A DNA stretch of 64,000 nucleotides from Rhodospirillaceae bacterium (GTDB lineage: Bacteria > Pseudomonadota > Alphaproteobacteria > Rhodospirillales > Rhodospirillaceae), in NCBI GenBank assembly GCA_947476695.1, contig CANJRD010000010.1, positions 1-64,000 of the forward strand. The letters run 5' to 3'. Of this stretch, positions 53,061 through 61,737 are shown piece after piece. The notes below the pieces were generated by a model. That model did not search any database. It worked only from the letters and a program-made list of their open reading frames with translations, and was not told the DNA's origin. The position numbers were made by a program, and so were the translations under genes. The stretch's first letter is position 1; every line of letters begins with the position of its first letter.

Positions 53061-53248
53061 CCGGAAATCCCTGCTGCGGGTGTATGACTTGCAGGCCTTA
53101 ACCATAGGCCCAATCGCCGCGCCTGCGCAAATTTCCGCGCATTCCGGGGCTTTCTGTCCGCAGACCGCGCGCCGCCGAAATGCCTGTGGCGAGAGACGGC
53201 GCCGCCCTCCTAGGATCGTGTTTCCCCTTTCCTTGGGCGCAGAAGACC

Positions 53249-53905
53249 ATGACCCTCGACCCCTATCGCATTGTCGCCTTCCTGCATGTGGTGCTGTTCG
53301 CCTATTGGCTGGGCGCGGATCTGGGCGTGATGCTGTGCAGCCGGATCGCGCGCCGGTCCGACCTCAGCGACGACGCGCGCCGCGCGGTGCGCAGCGCCGG
53401 CCACCTGATCGACATGGGGCCGCGCACCGCCCTGGTGCTGATGGTGCCGGCGGGTCTGATCCTGGCGTCGCAATACGGCTCACCCGTCCAAGGGCCGTGG
53501 CTGGCGGCGATCGCGGTCGCCGCCGCCGGCTGGCTGTGGATGGTGTGGACGATCTTCCTGCAGCCGCAGACGCCGCTGGGCAAGCTGCTGTGGAAGATCG
53601 ACATGGGCTGGCGCATCGTGCTGATGACGCTGTTCGTCGGCTTCGGCGTGAAGTGCCTGATCACCGGCGCGCCGATCGCGGATCATTGGCTGGCGGCGAA
53701 GTTCGTCGTCTTCGGCCTGATCCTGATGGACGGCATCTATCTGCGCCTCGTCCTGATCCGCATGGAACGCGACGCGCGCGCGGGCAACAGCCCAGCCCCG
53801 GGCGCCCCGCCCACCGCCCTGATGAAAAGCCTGCACATCGCGGTGATGATCATCTGGGCGCTGGTGGCCATCGCCGCATTCCTGGGGATCGTTAAGCCCT
53901 TCTGA
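53249..53905 (+). CDS. Hypothetical multi-pass membrane protein
   Basis: 218 aa from ATG 53249. Around six hydrophobic segments; polar residues in membrane helices include His and Asp (FLHVVLFAYWLGADLGV, IDMGWRIVLMTLFVGFG). It resembles the CopD/DUF2269-like group of integral proteins, but I cannot assign a family. Monocistronic. Confidence 0.65.
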   Translation: MTLDPYRIVAFLHVVLFAYWLGADLGVMLCSRIARRSDLSDDARRAVRSAGHLIDMGPRTALVLMVPAGLILASQYGSPVQGPWLAAIAVAAAGWLWMVWTIFLQPQTPLGKLLWKIDMGWRIVLMTLFVGFGVKCLITGAPIADHWLAAKFVVFGLILMDGIYLRLVLIRMERDARAGNSPAPGAPPTALMKSLHIAVMIIWALVAIAAFLGIVKPF

Positions 53906-54058
53906 GAACAGGTCTACCGCCGCAAGCTTTTGTTAAGGGCGTGACCGGAATCAACCTTTCGTCAAAGGTTGTGCGTGACAATACGCGCAGGTGGCAGCTT
54001 CCGCCGCGCGAGCATTCACCGCGCACATAAACGGCGCGTTTCTCAAGAGGGGAATACC

Positions 54059-54718
54059 ATGAAGCGTTTCACAGCGTTGGCCGCTGGCCTGTTGATGGCC
54101 GGCATGAGCACCGCGCAAGCCGCGGACGTCACGTCCTGGACCGGCAGCTATTTCGGCCTCTCGGCGGGCATCAACTTCCTCACCAGCGGCAAGGCCAAGG
54201 CGCTGGCCCGCACGCCGTCGGATATGACGTTCCACTTCCATCCCGGCCCGGCCATCGCGGCCGCCGGCGGCTATAAGTGGGAAAGCGGTCTGCGTACCGA
54301 ATTCGAGGCCAGCTATCGCCGCAACGGCGCGAAGGACTTCAACACCAACGCCACGCCGCTGACCGGCCACCAGGACGACATCTCCGTGTTCGGCAACGTG
54401 TTCTATGACTTCGCCTCGCCGACCTCGCGCGTCACGCCGTACGTCGGCTTCGGCGTCGGAGCGGTGTGGGCTTACTGGCGCAAATTCGCCACCGCCGCCT
54501 CGAGTCAGATCGTGCGGGAGCCGGGCGGCACGCGCCTCGGCCTGCAGGCGATCGTCGGTCTGTCGTATGCCGTCAACCCGGGCCTCGACTTCACGCTCGA
54601 CGGCCGCTTCAAGGGCTCGAACGGCCATGAGTACGCCGGCGTCCTCGCCGCGGACTCGATCACCAGCTATCAGCTGCGCGCGGCCAGCGTGATGGTCGGC
54701 CTGCGTTACCGCATGTAA
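54059..54718 (+). CDS. Outer-membrane beta-barrel protein
   Basis: 219 aa. Signal peptide (FTALAAGLLMAGMSTAQA) with GAGGGGAA before the ATG. The mature part alternates strands (WTGSYFGLSAGINF, RTEFEASYRRNGAKDF, VTPYVGFGVGAVWAY, FTLDGRFKGS) and ends SVMVGLRYRM, the terminal aromatic/hydrophobic barrel signature. Omp25/OmpW-like 8-strand barrel, typical of alphaproteobacteria. An intrinsic terminator follows. Confidence 0.85.
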   Translation: MKRFTALAAGLLMAGMSTAQAADVTSWTGSYFGLSAGINFLTSGKAKALARTPSDMTFHFHPGPAIAAAGGYKWESGLRTEFEASYRRNGAKDFNTNATPLTGHQDDISVFGNVFYDFASPTSRVTPYVGFGVGAVWAYWRKFATAASSQIVREPGGTRLGLQAIVGLSYAVNPGLDFTLDGRFKGSNGHEYAGVLAADSITSYQLRAASVMVGLRYRM

Positions 54719-54743
54719 TTTCGCGCAAGCCCTGCGCGGATAA

Positions 54744-54778
54744 AAAAGGCCCGCTGTCCTCATGGACGCGGGCCTTTT
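54744..54778 (+). terminator. Intrinsic terminator after the beta-barrel gene
   Basis: AAAAGGCCCGC pairs with GCGGGCCTTTT around a 13-nt loop; the right arm merges into TTTTCCTTTT. Symmetric enough to serve the convergent peptidase gene too. Confidence 0.8.
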
Positions 54779-54799
54779 CCTTTTCGAACGCTTTGGCCT

Positions 54800-55855
54800 C
54801 TACGGCACGGCGCAAGGCGCGAGCATCGCGCGGTTATCGCCCCAGCAGACGGAGAAGGTGTTGCCGACGATGGGCGGCGACGGCACCGCCGTCTGTCCGT
54901 AGTTGTTGATCATCGTGATGGCTTGGCGACCCATGCCGCCAAAGCCCGCCGTCGGGAAATAGGCCAGCTGCGAGTTGAACGCGGGCACCGTGAACGTGAC
55001 CGGTTCGAACTTCGCCAGCGGCAGAACGCCGGCGCTGGACGACGGCGCTTCCTGCACCCACTCCACCGAAAGCAGGCTGGACGAATACGGCACGTAGATC
55101 GAATGAATCCAGTCCTGCGTGATGTCGGCGATGGAGATCAGCCACGTCTGAGACGGATGGCCGGGCGTGCAGTTGCTTTCGCAGCGGATCAAGGTGTTGA
55201 TCTTGTCGCCCGGCTTCACGACGCGCGGCACGAAGCACTTACCGGATGCATCCGTATCGCAAGGCTGATCGGTGCCGATCACCTGCATATAGTCCGGCAG
55301 CATCTCGTACCAAGCGTAGTAGTCGGGCGTGCCGTCAGCTTTGACGTCGGACGACGTGCCGGTTTGGATCAACGTTTGATCGACATATCGGCAGGTTTGA
55401 TCGGTGCAGGCGCCACCGATGCCGACCCAGGCCGCGGAATACATGGTGGGCACCTTGTGCGCCACGCAGCTGACCGACGTCGCGAAGCCCCAGCCCGCAA
55501 TCGGATAGCAACTGTCGCCCGGGGTCTTGTAGCTCGCGACCGGCACGGTCCAACTGCCCGACACGTTGGTATAGAGGACCCCCGTCTCCCAATTCTCCAA
55601 CGCATAGCCTGACCAGTTGTACGACAGGCGCGAATAGCCCTGGCCGTAAGTGACCGCGCCGACGTCGTTCTTGGTGATGGATAGGGGCGCATGCTTGATC
55701 GGCACGATCGCCAACTCCGCCCGCGCGGATTGGAGTGACGCAAATCCGGTCAGCAGCACGGCGACCGCAAGGCAGGTCCCGAGGGCGCGGCGGATGGCTC
55801 CGCCCGAACGGGCAAAGCGCGTGATGGATCCCCGAACCAAGGGCATGGCGGACAC
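54800..55855 (-). CDS. Secreted G1-family (glutamic) endopeptidase
   Basis: 351 aa. Signal anchor (LAVAVLLTGFASLQSARA), then the eqolisin core: NWSGYALENW, VSGSWTVPVA, SAAWVGIGGA, catalytic Gln in TLIQTGTSS, YYAWYEMLPD, VVKPGDKIN, and catalytic Glu in SVEWVQEAPS. Eight or more Cys suggest disulfides. Glutamic peptidases act at acidic pH; they are best known in fungi, with bacterial members less described. Monocistronic. Confidence 0.8.
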   Translation of the reverse strand: MSAMPLVRGSITRFARSGGAIRRALGTCLAVAVLLTGFASLQSARAELAIVPIKHAPLSITKNDVGAVTYGQGYSRLSYNWSGYALENWETGVLYTNVSGSWTVPVASYKTPGDSCYPIAGWGFATSVSCVAHKVPTMYSAAWVGIGGACTDQTCRYVDQTLIQTGTSSDVKADGTPDYYAWYEMLPDYMQVIGTDQPCDTDASGKCFVPRVVKPGDKINTLIRCESNCTPGHPSQTWLISIADITQDWIHSIYVPYSSSLLSVEWVQEAPSSSAGVLPLAKFEPVTFTVPAFNSQLAYFPTAGFGGMGRQAITMINNYGQTAVPSPPIVGNTFSVCWGDNRAMLAPCAVP

Positions 55856-55983
55856 TCCCGTTTAACGAGAGATATCCCAGCAAAACACCAGCGGGGCCGC
55901 AATAGAAATCCGCGTGAAAACGACGAGATTCGACCGGAAAAAGCTGCCTGGGTCCTTACAAGGCGCGAGGCCGCGCGGGCAGC

Positions 55984-56283
55984 CTATTCCTTGATGTGAC
56001 TGCCCGTCCCGTCGCCTTTAGGCGCCCATTTACGGGCGCGGTTGATCCTCATCTTGGCGTCCACCGCCGCATTGAGATCGAAGCCGAAGATCGTCGCCAC
56101 GCGATACAGGATGATCAGCACGTCGGCCATTTCATGGGCGACTTCATCCTTGTCCTTCGCGCGCGCAGCTTCCATGAGTTCGTCGAACTCGACGGCCGCG
56201 CGCGCGACCAGCACGTCGGGCGTGGAGGCGGGTCCGAAGGTCTGTTCGCCCCAGGTGGTGACGGAGCTTTGCGTCTCGGTCAT
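55984..56283 (-). CDS. MazG-like nucleotide pyrophosphohydrolase
   Basis: 99 aa. The metal-binding helices EFDELMEA and HEMADVLIILYRVA give the all-alpha NTP pyrophosphatase pattern (ExxE ... ExxD-like). Such enzymes clean abnormal nucleotides. It starts 14 bp after the SUMF1-like gene ends on the opposite-facing order, same strand, so possibly co-transcribed in the order SUMF1-like then upstream. Confidence 0.8.
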   Translation of the reverse strand: MTETQSSVTTWGEQTFGPASTPDVLVARAAVEFDELMEAARAKDKDEVAHEMADVLIILYRVATIFGFDLNAAVDAKMRINRARKWAPKGDGTGSHIKE

Positions 56284-56297
56284 GTCCGTTATCGCCT

Positions 56298-57182
56298 TCA
56301 GTTCATCGAACGCGCGATGCGGAAGCCGATGAATTCGCCACGGTCGTCCGGCGGATAGGCGTCGTGATGCGCCACGCGCAATTTCACCGGCATGCTGCTC
56401 CAGGCACCGCCGCGCATCACGCGCACATTGCAGTTGCCGTCCTTGGTCGGCGCACCGTCGCGCGGCGTGACGTCATAGGTCTCCTGCCAGCAGTCCTCGA
56501 CCCACTCCCACACGTTACCGAGCATATCGTGAATGCCGAACGCGTTGGGCGGGAAGCTGCCGACAGGCGCGGTCATCTCCCACTGATCGCGTCCGCGAAC
56601 TTCGGAACCACAGCACTTGTCCTTGCCGTAGTTCGAATACTCGTGGTTCGCGGCGGGACCCCACCAGTAAGGCGTCTTCGTTCCGGCGCGCGCGGCGTAT
56701 TCCCACTCGGCCTCGGACAGCAGGCGATACTCCTTGCCGGTCTTACCCGACAACCAGATCGTGTAGGCCTTGGCATGAATCCAGGTCACGTCGATGACGG
56801 GCTTATTGCCACGTCCGAGACCGTGATCGCGCGCCTTGTATTGCCGGCAACCGCCATCGGCGACGCAGGCGTCCCACTCGGCGAAGGTCACCTCGTGCTT
56901 GCCGACCGCGTAACGGTAGGCGATATCGACCTTATGCACCGGCCCTTCATTGCTTGAGCGCCCCTTCTCGCTCGCCGGCGAACCCATGTCGAAGCTGCCG
57001 GGAAGAACCACGACCATCGGCGGACATATATCGCAGTCGCGGAATTCTTCGGGTTTCGAGGCCGGGGCTTTGGGTGCCGCGGCTTTAGGCGCGGCTTGTT
57101 TCGCCGGGGCGGCGGGCGCTTGCGCGAAGGCCGCGCTGGCTGCGGCCATTGTGCCCAGAAGCAAGATCCACGTCCGTATCAT
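56298..57182 (-). CDS. Exported SUMF1/formylglycine-enzyme-like protein
   Basis: 294 aa. Signal peptide (WILLLGTMAAASAAFA), an Ala/Pro/Lys linker, and a SUMF1 domain: GSFDMGSPASEKGRSSNE, PVIDVTWIHAKAY, LLSEAEWEYAARAG, DMLGNVWEWVEDCW, RGGAWSSMP, IGFRIAR. The domain is used by formylglycine enzymes and many others. Catalytic Cys pair of true sulfatase activators is not evident. Periplasmic role unknown. Confidence 0.83.
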   Translation of the reverse strand: MIRTWILLLGTMAAASAAFAQAPAAPAKQAAPKAAAPKAPASKPEEFRDCDICPPMVVVLPGSFDMGSPASEKGRSSNEGPVHKVDIAYRYAVGKHEVTFAEWDACVADGGCRQYKARDHGLGRGNKPVIDVTWIHAKAYTIWLSGKTGKEYRLLSEAEWEYAARAGTKTPYWWGPAANHEYSNYGKDKCCGSEVRGRDQWEMTAPVGSFPPNAFGIHDMLGNVWEWVEDCWQETYDVTPRDGAPTKDGNCNVRVMRGGAWSSMPVKLRVAHHDAYPPDDRGEFIGFRIARSMN

Positions 57183-57304
57183 CCGCACCTCGAAAAGACC
57201 TGACGGCACAACGACATTCAGCCCAAGGACAGTCCTGCATGATGGGATGAGGCATGCAAGCGGATCGTGCGCGCGACTTCGGCGTGTGAAATGGGCTCGC
57301 GGGA

Positions 57305-57355
57305 TTGTGCGCCTTGAGCGGTTGTGCGCCTTGGGCGGTTGTGCGCCTTGGGCGA
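57305..57355. repeat. Three tandem 17-bp repeats
   Basis: TTGTGCGCCTTGAGCGG, TTGTGCGCCTTGGGCGG and TTGTGCGCCTTGGGCGA run head to tail. They end directly at the stop codon of the minus-strand response regulator (57356). Confidence 0.85.
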
Positions 57356-57727
57356 TCAGCTCTTGAGACAGCGGTCGACCGCGCCGAGAACTTCGGCGGA
57401 TGTCAGCGGCTTCTTCAGCACTTCCTTCGCGCCAAGGATGTGCGCGAGGCGCAAAATCTCGCCTCCCGAAGCGCCCGACCCGCCCCCCGACATCGCAATC
57501 ACCGGCAGCTTGGGATTCTTCTCGCGCAATTCGCGGATCGCCTCGAGCCCATCCTTCTCCGGCATGAAAACATCGGTGATGACGAGATCCGGCACGTCGG
57601 CAGCAACGGCACGCAAACCCTCGTCGCCATCGTTGGCGACCGTGACCGCATGCCCCCCGTTCGATAGAAACTTCGCGACGATGCTGGCCACGATCTTGTC
57701 GTCTTCGATCACCAAGATTTTAGCCAT
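57356..57727 (-). CDS. Single-domain response regulator
   Basis: 123 aa from MAKILVIEDD; a GAGGAG precedes the ATG. Receiver with acidic pair Asp9/Asp10, phosphoacceptor Asp52 in LVITDVFMPEKDG, and Lys in VLKKPLT. No output domain. It may relay phosphate between the orphan kinases or bind a partner protein. Gap of ~130 bp to the L,D-transpeptidase gene upstream. Confidence 0.88.
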   Translation of the reverse strand: MAKILVIEDDKIVASIVAKFLSNGGHAVTVANDGDEGLRAVAADVPDLVITDVFMPEKDGLEAIRELREKNPKLPVIAMSGGGSGASGGEILRLAHILGAKEVLKKPLTSAEVLGAVDRCLKS

Positions 57728-57858
57728 CGGCTGCTCCTCTATAAGATTGCAGCGCCGGATTGTTTTGAGAGCGAGCCTGCATCTTAGCGACCGCTCTCCA
57801 GATTCATCAACTCCCGCGAGTATCGCTTTTTGAGCCTGGCTGGGCAGGTTTATTAGGC

Positions 57859-58386
57859 TCACGCTCGAATGAGCAACGGAAAGCCGTCAGGTATCCGCGC
57901 CCACAGTTCCTCGATCGCGCGGTTCCCGACCCCGATACAGCCGTCGGTCCAGTCCGCCGTAAACATAAAAGGATCGGTCCCGCCGAAGTCCTCCGGCAGT
58001 CCATGAATGAATATGTCGCCGCCAGGGCTCACCCCGGCAGCGGACGCCGCCCTGACGTCCGACGGGTTCGGATATGAGATGTGCAGCGAGAGATGATAGC
58101 GACTGTTGGGATTGCGTCCGTCGATCGCGTACGAGCCCTCGGGCGTGCGCTGATCGCCCTCGGCGCGCTTAGGGCCGAGGGGCGCATCTCCTAGCGCGAT
58201 GGGATATGTCCGCAAAATCTGATCGCCCGCCATCAGGAACATCAATCGCTGGGATTTCTTCACCAGCAACCGATCCTGACGCAAAGCCGGCGGCTCATCG
58301 GCCCGCGACCGAACGATGGGCGTGAACGCCAGCGACGACGTCAGCAAAGCTGTGCGGCGCGTGACCGCCCGCGCCCGCTCCGTCAT
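57859..58386 (-). CDS. L,D-transpeptidase, second of a pair
   Basis: 175 aa from MTERARAVTRR, overlapping the previous stop (ATGA). Tat-like start RRTALLTSSLAFTPIV. YkuD domain: TPEGSYAIDGRNP, DIFIHGLP, and the active site DWTDGCIGVGN with its Cys (TDGC in place of SxGC). Periplasmic enzyme making 3-3 or lipoprotein-peptidoglycan links. Confidence 0.85.
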   Translation of the reverse strand: MTERARAVTRRTALLTSSLAFTPIVRSRADEPPALRQDRLLVKKSQRLMFLMAGDQILRTYPIALGDAPLGPKRAEGDQRTPEGSYAIDGRNPNSRYHLSLHISYPNPSDVRAASAAGVSPGGDIFIHGLPEDFGGTDPFMFTADWTDGCIGVGNRAIEELWARIPDGFPLLIRA

Positions 58387-59366
58387 GGCGATGGGTTCGC
58401 CGCCACCTGGGGTTCGTTGGCTGTGCCGACCCAAGTCGGTAAGCCGTCGCGCGCCTGCCCGGCACGCTTCACCGCATCCCAGTCGATCATGGCGTTGCGC
58501 CCTTTCGTCATGGCTTTGACTCGCGCGACCAGATCCTTCGGCGGCGCTGGCGTGAACTTTCCGCTCAGGCCGATCTCCGCGGCTTGCGACTGACTTGGGA
58601 AGACCTCGATCACAAGGCGGCTGCCGACCCACGCCCCGACGACATCCTGGCGCACCACGCGCACCGGAGTCCCAACCGGAACGATGCCGAACAGGTGCGC
58701 GATATCTTCGGGATAGAGACGAATGCAGCCATTGCTAAGGTCGTGACCGACGCTGTCCGGGACGTTCGTGCCGTGGATCAGATACTCGGGCCAGCCGAGA
58801 CCCATCGCGAACGCACCGAGCGGATTATCCGGCCCCGGCGGCACCCGCGCGGGAAGCGACGGGTCGCGTTTGCGGATCGACGCCATCGGCGTCCAAACGG
58901 GGTCCACCACCTTGCGCGTGACTTTGGTTGTGCCCAGCGGCGTGTCGTGTCCGGTTTCGCCGATGCCGATGGGGAACGTCTCGACCTTCCCCGCTTCGTG
59001 AAAATAATAAAGTCGCTGTTGCGCCAGATTGATCACGATGCCCTGACGTCGCACCTCCGGCATCACGTAGTACCGCGGAATGCGGATGTAGCGGTCCTTG
59101 CCGGGCACCCATGCATCGACACCCGGATTGGCGGCGGCGAGTTCGGTGTACCCGACGTCGTATTGCCGCGCGATATCCATCAGCGTCTCGTCCTGGCGCG
59201 CCTGATGGAGCAGCAATTTGTCGGCCGTGGGATCGTCGTCCTTGAGCGGGACGTTCGCCGCGATTGCGTTGTTCATGCCGCACAAGACAAGCGGAAGCGC
59301 GACGATGAGCTGGGCCCATCGCCGCACCTTCTGTCCCCCGCTGTCATTGCCGATAAAGTTTCTCAC
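58383..59366 (-). CDS. L,D-transpeptidase (ErfK/YbiS type) with LysM-like region
   Basis: 327 aa. Signal segment (LIVALPLVLCGMNNAIA), LysM-like region (DETLMDIARQYDVGYTELAAA, cut at 20), catalytic YkuD domain (GIVINLAQQRLYYFHEAG) and HGTNVPDSVGHDLSNGCIRLYPED with nucleophile Cys. Same group as E. coli enzymes that attach Lpp to peptidoglycan. Downstream of the OprI-like lipoprotein by 17 bp. Confidence 0.9.
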   Translation of the reverse strand: MRNFIGNDSGGQKVRRWAQLIVALPLVLCGMNNAIAANVPLKDDDPTADKLLLHQARQDETLMDIARQYDVGYTELAAANPGVDAWVPGKDRYIRIPRYYVMPEVRRQGIVINLAQQRLYYFHEAGKVETFPIGIGETGHDTPLGTTKVTRKVVDPVWTPMASIRKRDPSLPARVPPGPDNPLGAFAMGLGWPEYLIHGTNVPDSVGHDLSNGCIRLYPEDIAHLFGIVPVGTPVRVVRQDVVGAWVGSRLVIEVFPSQSQAAEIGLSGKFTPAPPKDLVARVKAMTKGRNAMIDWDAVKRAGQARDGLPTWVGTANEPQVAANPSP

Positions 59367-59383
59367 CCCGCGTCTCGGCTCGC

Positions 59384-59686
59384 CTACTTGCGCAAACCTC
59401 GCTGATACATGCGGTCGGCCTTGTCGTTCGCCGCTTGCGCCGAGGCTTGCGCCTGCTGCGCCGCCTGAAGTGCTCGATCAGCTGTCGCGCGCGCCTGATC
59501 GGCGGACGCACGCGCGGCGTTGGCCGCGTTCAAGGCTTCAGCGGCGGACCCTTGCGCCCGATCCGCCGTGATCTGCGCGCGAGAGATGGAGGTCGTCGTC
59601 GCCTCTTCCTTGGCCCTGTCCGCGCAGCCCGCGACCAGCAGGGGCGTCAGGCAGATGAGCATCGTCGTTGCCGATTTGAATCGCAT
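59384..59686 (-). CDS. OprI/Lpp-like alanine-zipper lipoprotein with C-terminal Lys
   Basis: 100 aa from MRFKSATTML; GGAG precedes the ATG. Lipobox LVAGC (Cys21), then an uninterrupted Ala-rich heptad helix (AADQARATADRALQAAQQ and similar) and the terminus RMYQRGLRK. Pseudomonas OprI and E. coli Lpp also end in RK, and the last Lys of Lpp is the amino group linked to peptidoglycan. The next two genes encode L,D-transpeptidases, the enzymes that make that link. Confidence 0.75.
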   Translation of the reverse strand: MRFKSATTMLICLTPLLVAGCADRAKEEATTTSISRAQITADRAQGSAAEALNAANAARASADQARATADRALQAAQQAQASAQAANDKADRMYQRGLRK

Positions 59687-60024
59687 TTTTGAAAGTCTCC
59701 TCAAGATTGCCATCAGCCCCGAGCGGGCCGCGCGTTACCAGCCGTCGGGGCGTAGTAACGCGCGATCGGGGTCATCGAGCAATGTGAGGGGATTTCGAAA
59801 AACGGCGGAATTGCGCGGAGTTCCGATGAATGTCCCGCGAATGTCCTCATGCGATCACAGATCACGTACGCGCGCGGAACGCATTGCCTGCATTGGGACA
59901 CCTGCGAAGCAGACCTCTGCGCGTCTCGAACGCCGATAGCCATAGGCATCAGAGACCTGCCCTTTAGGCCGGCGCATCGGCTATCATTGTGGCGGTCTTA
60001 CTCCTGCCGGCATTTGACGCACCC
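59687..60024. other. Divergent gap between the lipoprotein and CBU_0592-like genes
   Basis: Contains the candidate EcfG-like promoter above. No ORF in it is credible; I see no further structure. Confidence 0.4.
59801..59824 (-). promoter_or_regulatory. EcfG-like promoter candidate (15-bp spacer) for the lipoprotein operon
   Basis: On the minus strand GGAAC (59824-59820), 15 bp, CGTT (59804-59801). Both boxes are perfect but the spacer is short, as at 7592-7615. It is ~115 bp upstream of the OprI-like ATG. Confidence 0.35.
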
Positions 60025-60264
60025 ATGACACTCATTATCGAAGCCATCGGCTGGATCGCCGCCGTATTGATCCTGGGCGCCTACGGTTTGCTTTCGGCAG
60101 GCCGGATCGGGCCGAAGTCGATGGCCTACCAAGTCATGAACATGGTGGGCGCGGCGGGTTTCATTGTGAACAGCGGTTGGAACGGCGCCCTGCCCTCGGC
60201 GGTCCTGAATGTGATCTGGCTCGCCATCGGGATTTTCACGGTCTGGCAAATGCGCCGGGCGTGA
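60025..60264 (+). CDS. CBU_0592-like small membrane protein
   Basis: 79 aa from ATG 60025, with three hydrophobic segments (AIGWIAAVLILGAYGLLSA, AYQVMNMVGAAGFIVN, AVLNVIWLAIGIFTVW). The pattern fits the short CBU_0592 family of unknown function. The upstream in-frame extension has no support. Confidence 0.7.
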   Translation: MTLIIEAIGWIAAVLILGAYGLLSAGRIGPKSMAYQVMNMVGAAGFIVNSGWNGALPSAVLNVIWLAIGIFTVWQMRRA

Positions 60265-60385
60265 GCGTCCGACACCGAAATCGTTTCGGCTCAAATCGTT
60301 ATACGCGCTTTCGCCCCACGCTTCGTCTCGCCATAATCGCTTGAAGCTGCGCGGTGCGCAGGCTGTGGCGGGGGATACTTTTCGC

Positions 60386-61423
60386 GTGAATACGGCGTCT
60401 CTGATCGACCCGTTGGAGGGCAAAGACCCGCTTGCCCCCCACCGCAATCGCATGATGTACCCCTTGGCGATTGCCGGCGCGGTGTTCCTGACCCCGTTCT
60501 TCCTCAACGACTTCATCATGGGGCGCTACCTGCTGGGCACGACGGTCATGTCGATCGTCATCGCCTTCGCGGTCGACGCCTTCGCCATCCACCGCGGACG
60601 GCGCCCGCCGATCCCCTATCCGATCCTTCTGGTTCCGATGGTGGCGGGCATGGGGTTGTCGCTGGCGACCCAGGGTATCTACGGTGCGATGTGGTCGTTC
60701 CCGGCTGTGTTGTTCTTCTATTTCGTGCTGCCCCGCGTGCTGGCGAATATCGGCAGCGTGACGATGCTCGCCGCCGCCGCGATCTTCGCGGAGCACTACT
60801 TCGGCTTCGATGTGACGGTGCGGTTTGTCTTCTGCCTGGCGCTCACCATCGTCATCATCAACATCATCCTCAACGTCATCGGTCGATTGCAGCAGGAACT
60901 GCTGGTCCAGGCCATCACCGATCCGTTGACCGGCGCGTACAATCGCCGCCACATGGAATCGATGCTGAGCGATGCCATGGAGCGCTATCGCCGCAATGCC
61001 TCCCCGGCGGCCGTGCTCATTGCCGACATCGACCATTTCAAGAAGATCAATGACCAGTTCGGCCACGACGTTGGCGATAAGGTCCTGAAGAACCTCGTCG
61101 CGCTGGTCACCCAGCGTTCCCGCCGCCTCGACCGCATGTTCCGGATTGGCGGCGAGGAATTCCTACTTTTCCTGCCGGACACCAAGTCAGGCGACGCGTT
61201 CACGCGTGCCGAAGTCCTGCGTAAATCGGTGGCGGAAGCCGACTTCATCCCGGGCCATCCGGTCACGGTCAGCATCGGGGTCGCCGAGCTGGTGGGCGAC
61301 CCGTCCCGCGACGCCTGGATCAAAAGAGCCGACGAAGCGCTCTACGAGGCAAAACATAGTGGCCGGAATCGCGTTGTACTAGGACCGGCACGCGAAAGCA
61401 CACGCGAAGCGGTTGTCGGCTAG
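60386..61423 (+). CDS. Membrane-bound diguanylate cyclase
   Basis: 345 aa from GTG 60386 (in-frame TTG 60341 is the alternative). Five or six TMs up to ~170, then GGDEF: DPLTGAYNRRHM, DIDHFKKINDQFGHDVGD, and the active site RIGGEEFLLF near 253-259. An RxxD inhibitory site (RRLD) lies five residues before GGEEF, so product feedback is likely. Makes cyclic di-GMP. Confidence 0.92.
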   Translation: MNTASLIDPLEGKDPLAPHRNRMMYPLAIAGAVFLTPFFLNDFIMGRYLLGTTVMSIVIAFAVDAFAIHRGRRPPIPYPILLVPMVAGMGLSLATQGIYGAMWSFPAVLFFYFVLPRVLANIGSVTMLAAAAIFAEHYFGFDVTVRFVFCLALTIVIINIILNVIGRLQQELLVQAITDPLTGAYNRRHMESMLSDAMERYRRNASPAAVLIADIDHFKKINDQFGHDVGDKVLKNLVALVTQRSRRLDRMFRIGGEEFLLFLPDTKSGDAFTRAEVLRKSVAEADFIPGHPVTVSIGVAELVGDPSRDAWIKRADEALYEAKHSGRNRVVLGPARESTREAVVG

Positions 61424-61442
61424 CTTTCCGCGGAGATTCCCC

Positions 61443-61643
61443 ATGTTTGGGTATGGTTATAACGGCATCATCGGCATCATTGTCCTGATCGCCGACGTTT
61501 ACGCGCTCGTCAATATCCTCGGCAGCTCCGCCAGCCCCGGAAATAAGATTTTGTGGGTTCTGGTGGTTTTCCTGCTCCCGGTGATCGGGTTCATCCTCTG
61601 GTACTTCATGGGCCCGCGCGGCGGCGCCCGCGCCCGCATTTAA
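61443..61643 (+). CDS. Small PLDc_N-domain membrane protein
   Basis: 66 aa from ATG 61443: two hydrophobic segments (GIIGIIVLIADVYALVNIL cut at 19, and ILWVLVVFLLPVIGFILWYF) with PG between, the phospholipase-D-nuclease N-terminal pattern. It follows the cyclase by 19 bp and may be co-transcribed. Confidence 0.75.
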   Translation: MFGYGYNGIIGIIVLIADVYALVNILGSSASPGNKILWVLVVFLLPVIGFILWYFMGPRGGARARI

Positions 61644-61737
61644 CGCGGTCGCGCTCTAAGTCAGCTGCATCACGACTGGCGTTTGCCGACGGACGCCAAA
61701 CGGCGCAGAGTGCGTGCTTCCCTGGAGGAGCGCGCCC

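Noticed and set aside
59858-59900. GGAAC near 59878 as an EcfG site on the plus strand
   Set aside because: No CGTT-like box 16-17 bp downstream.
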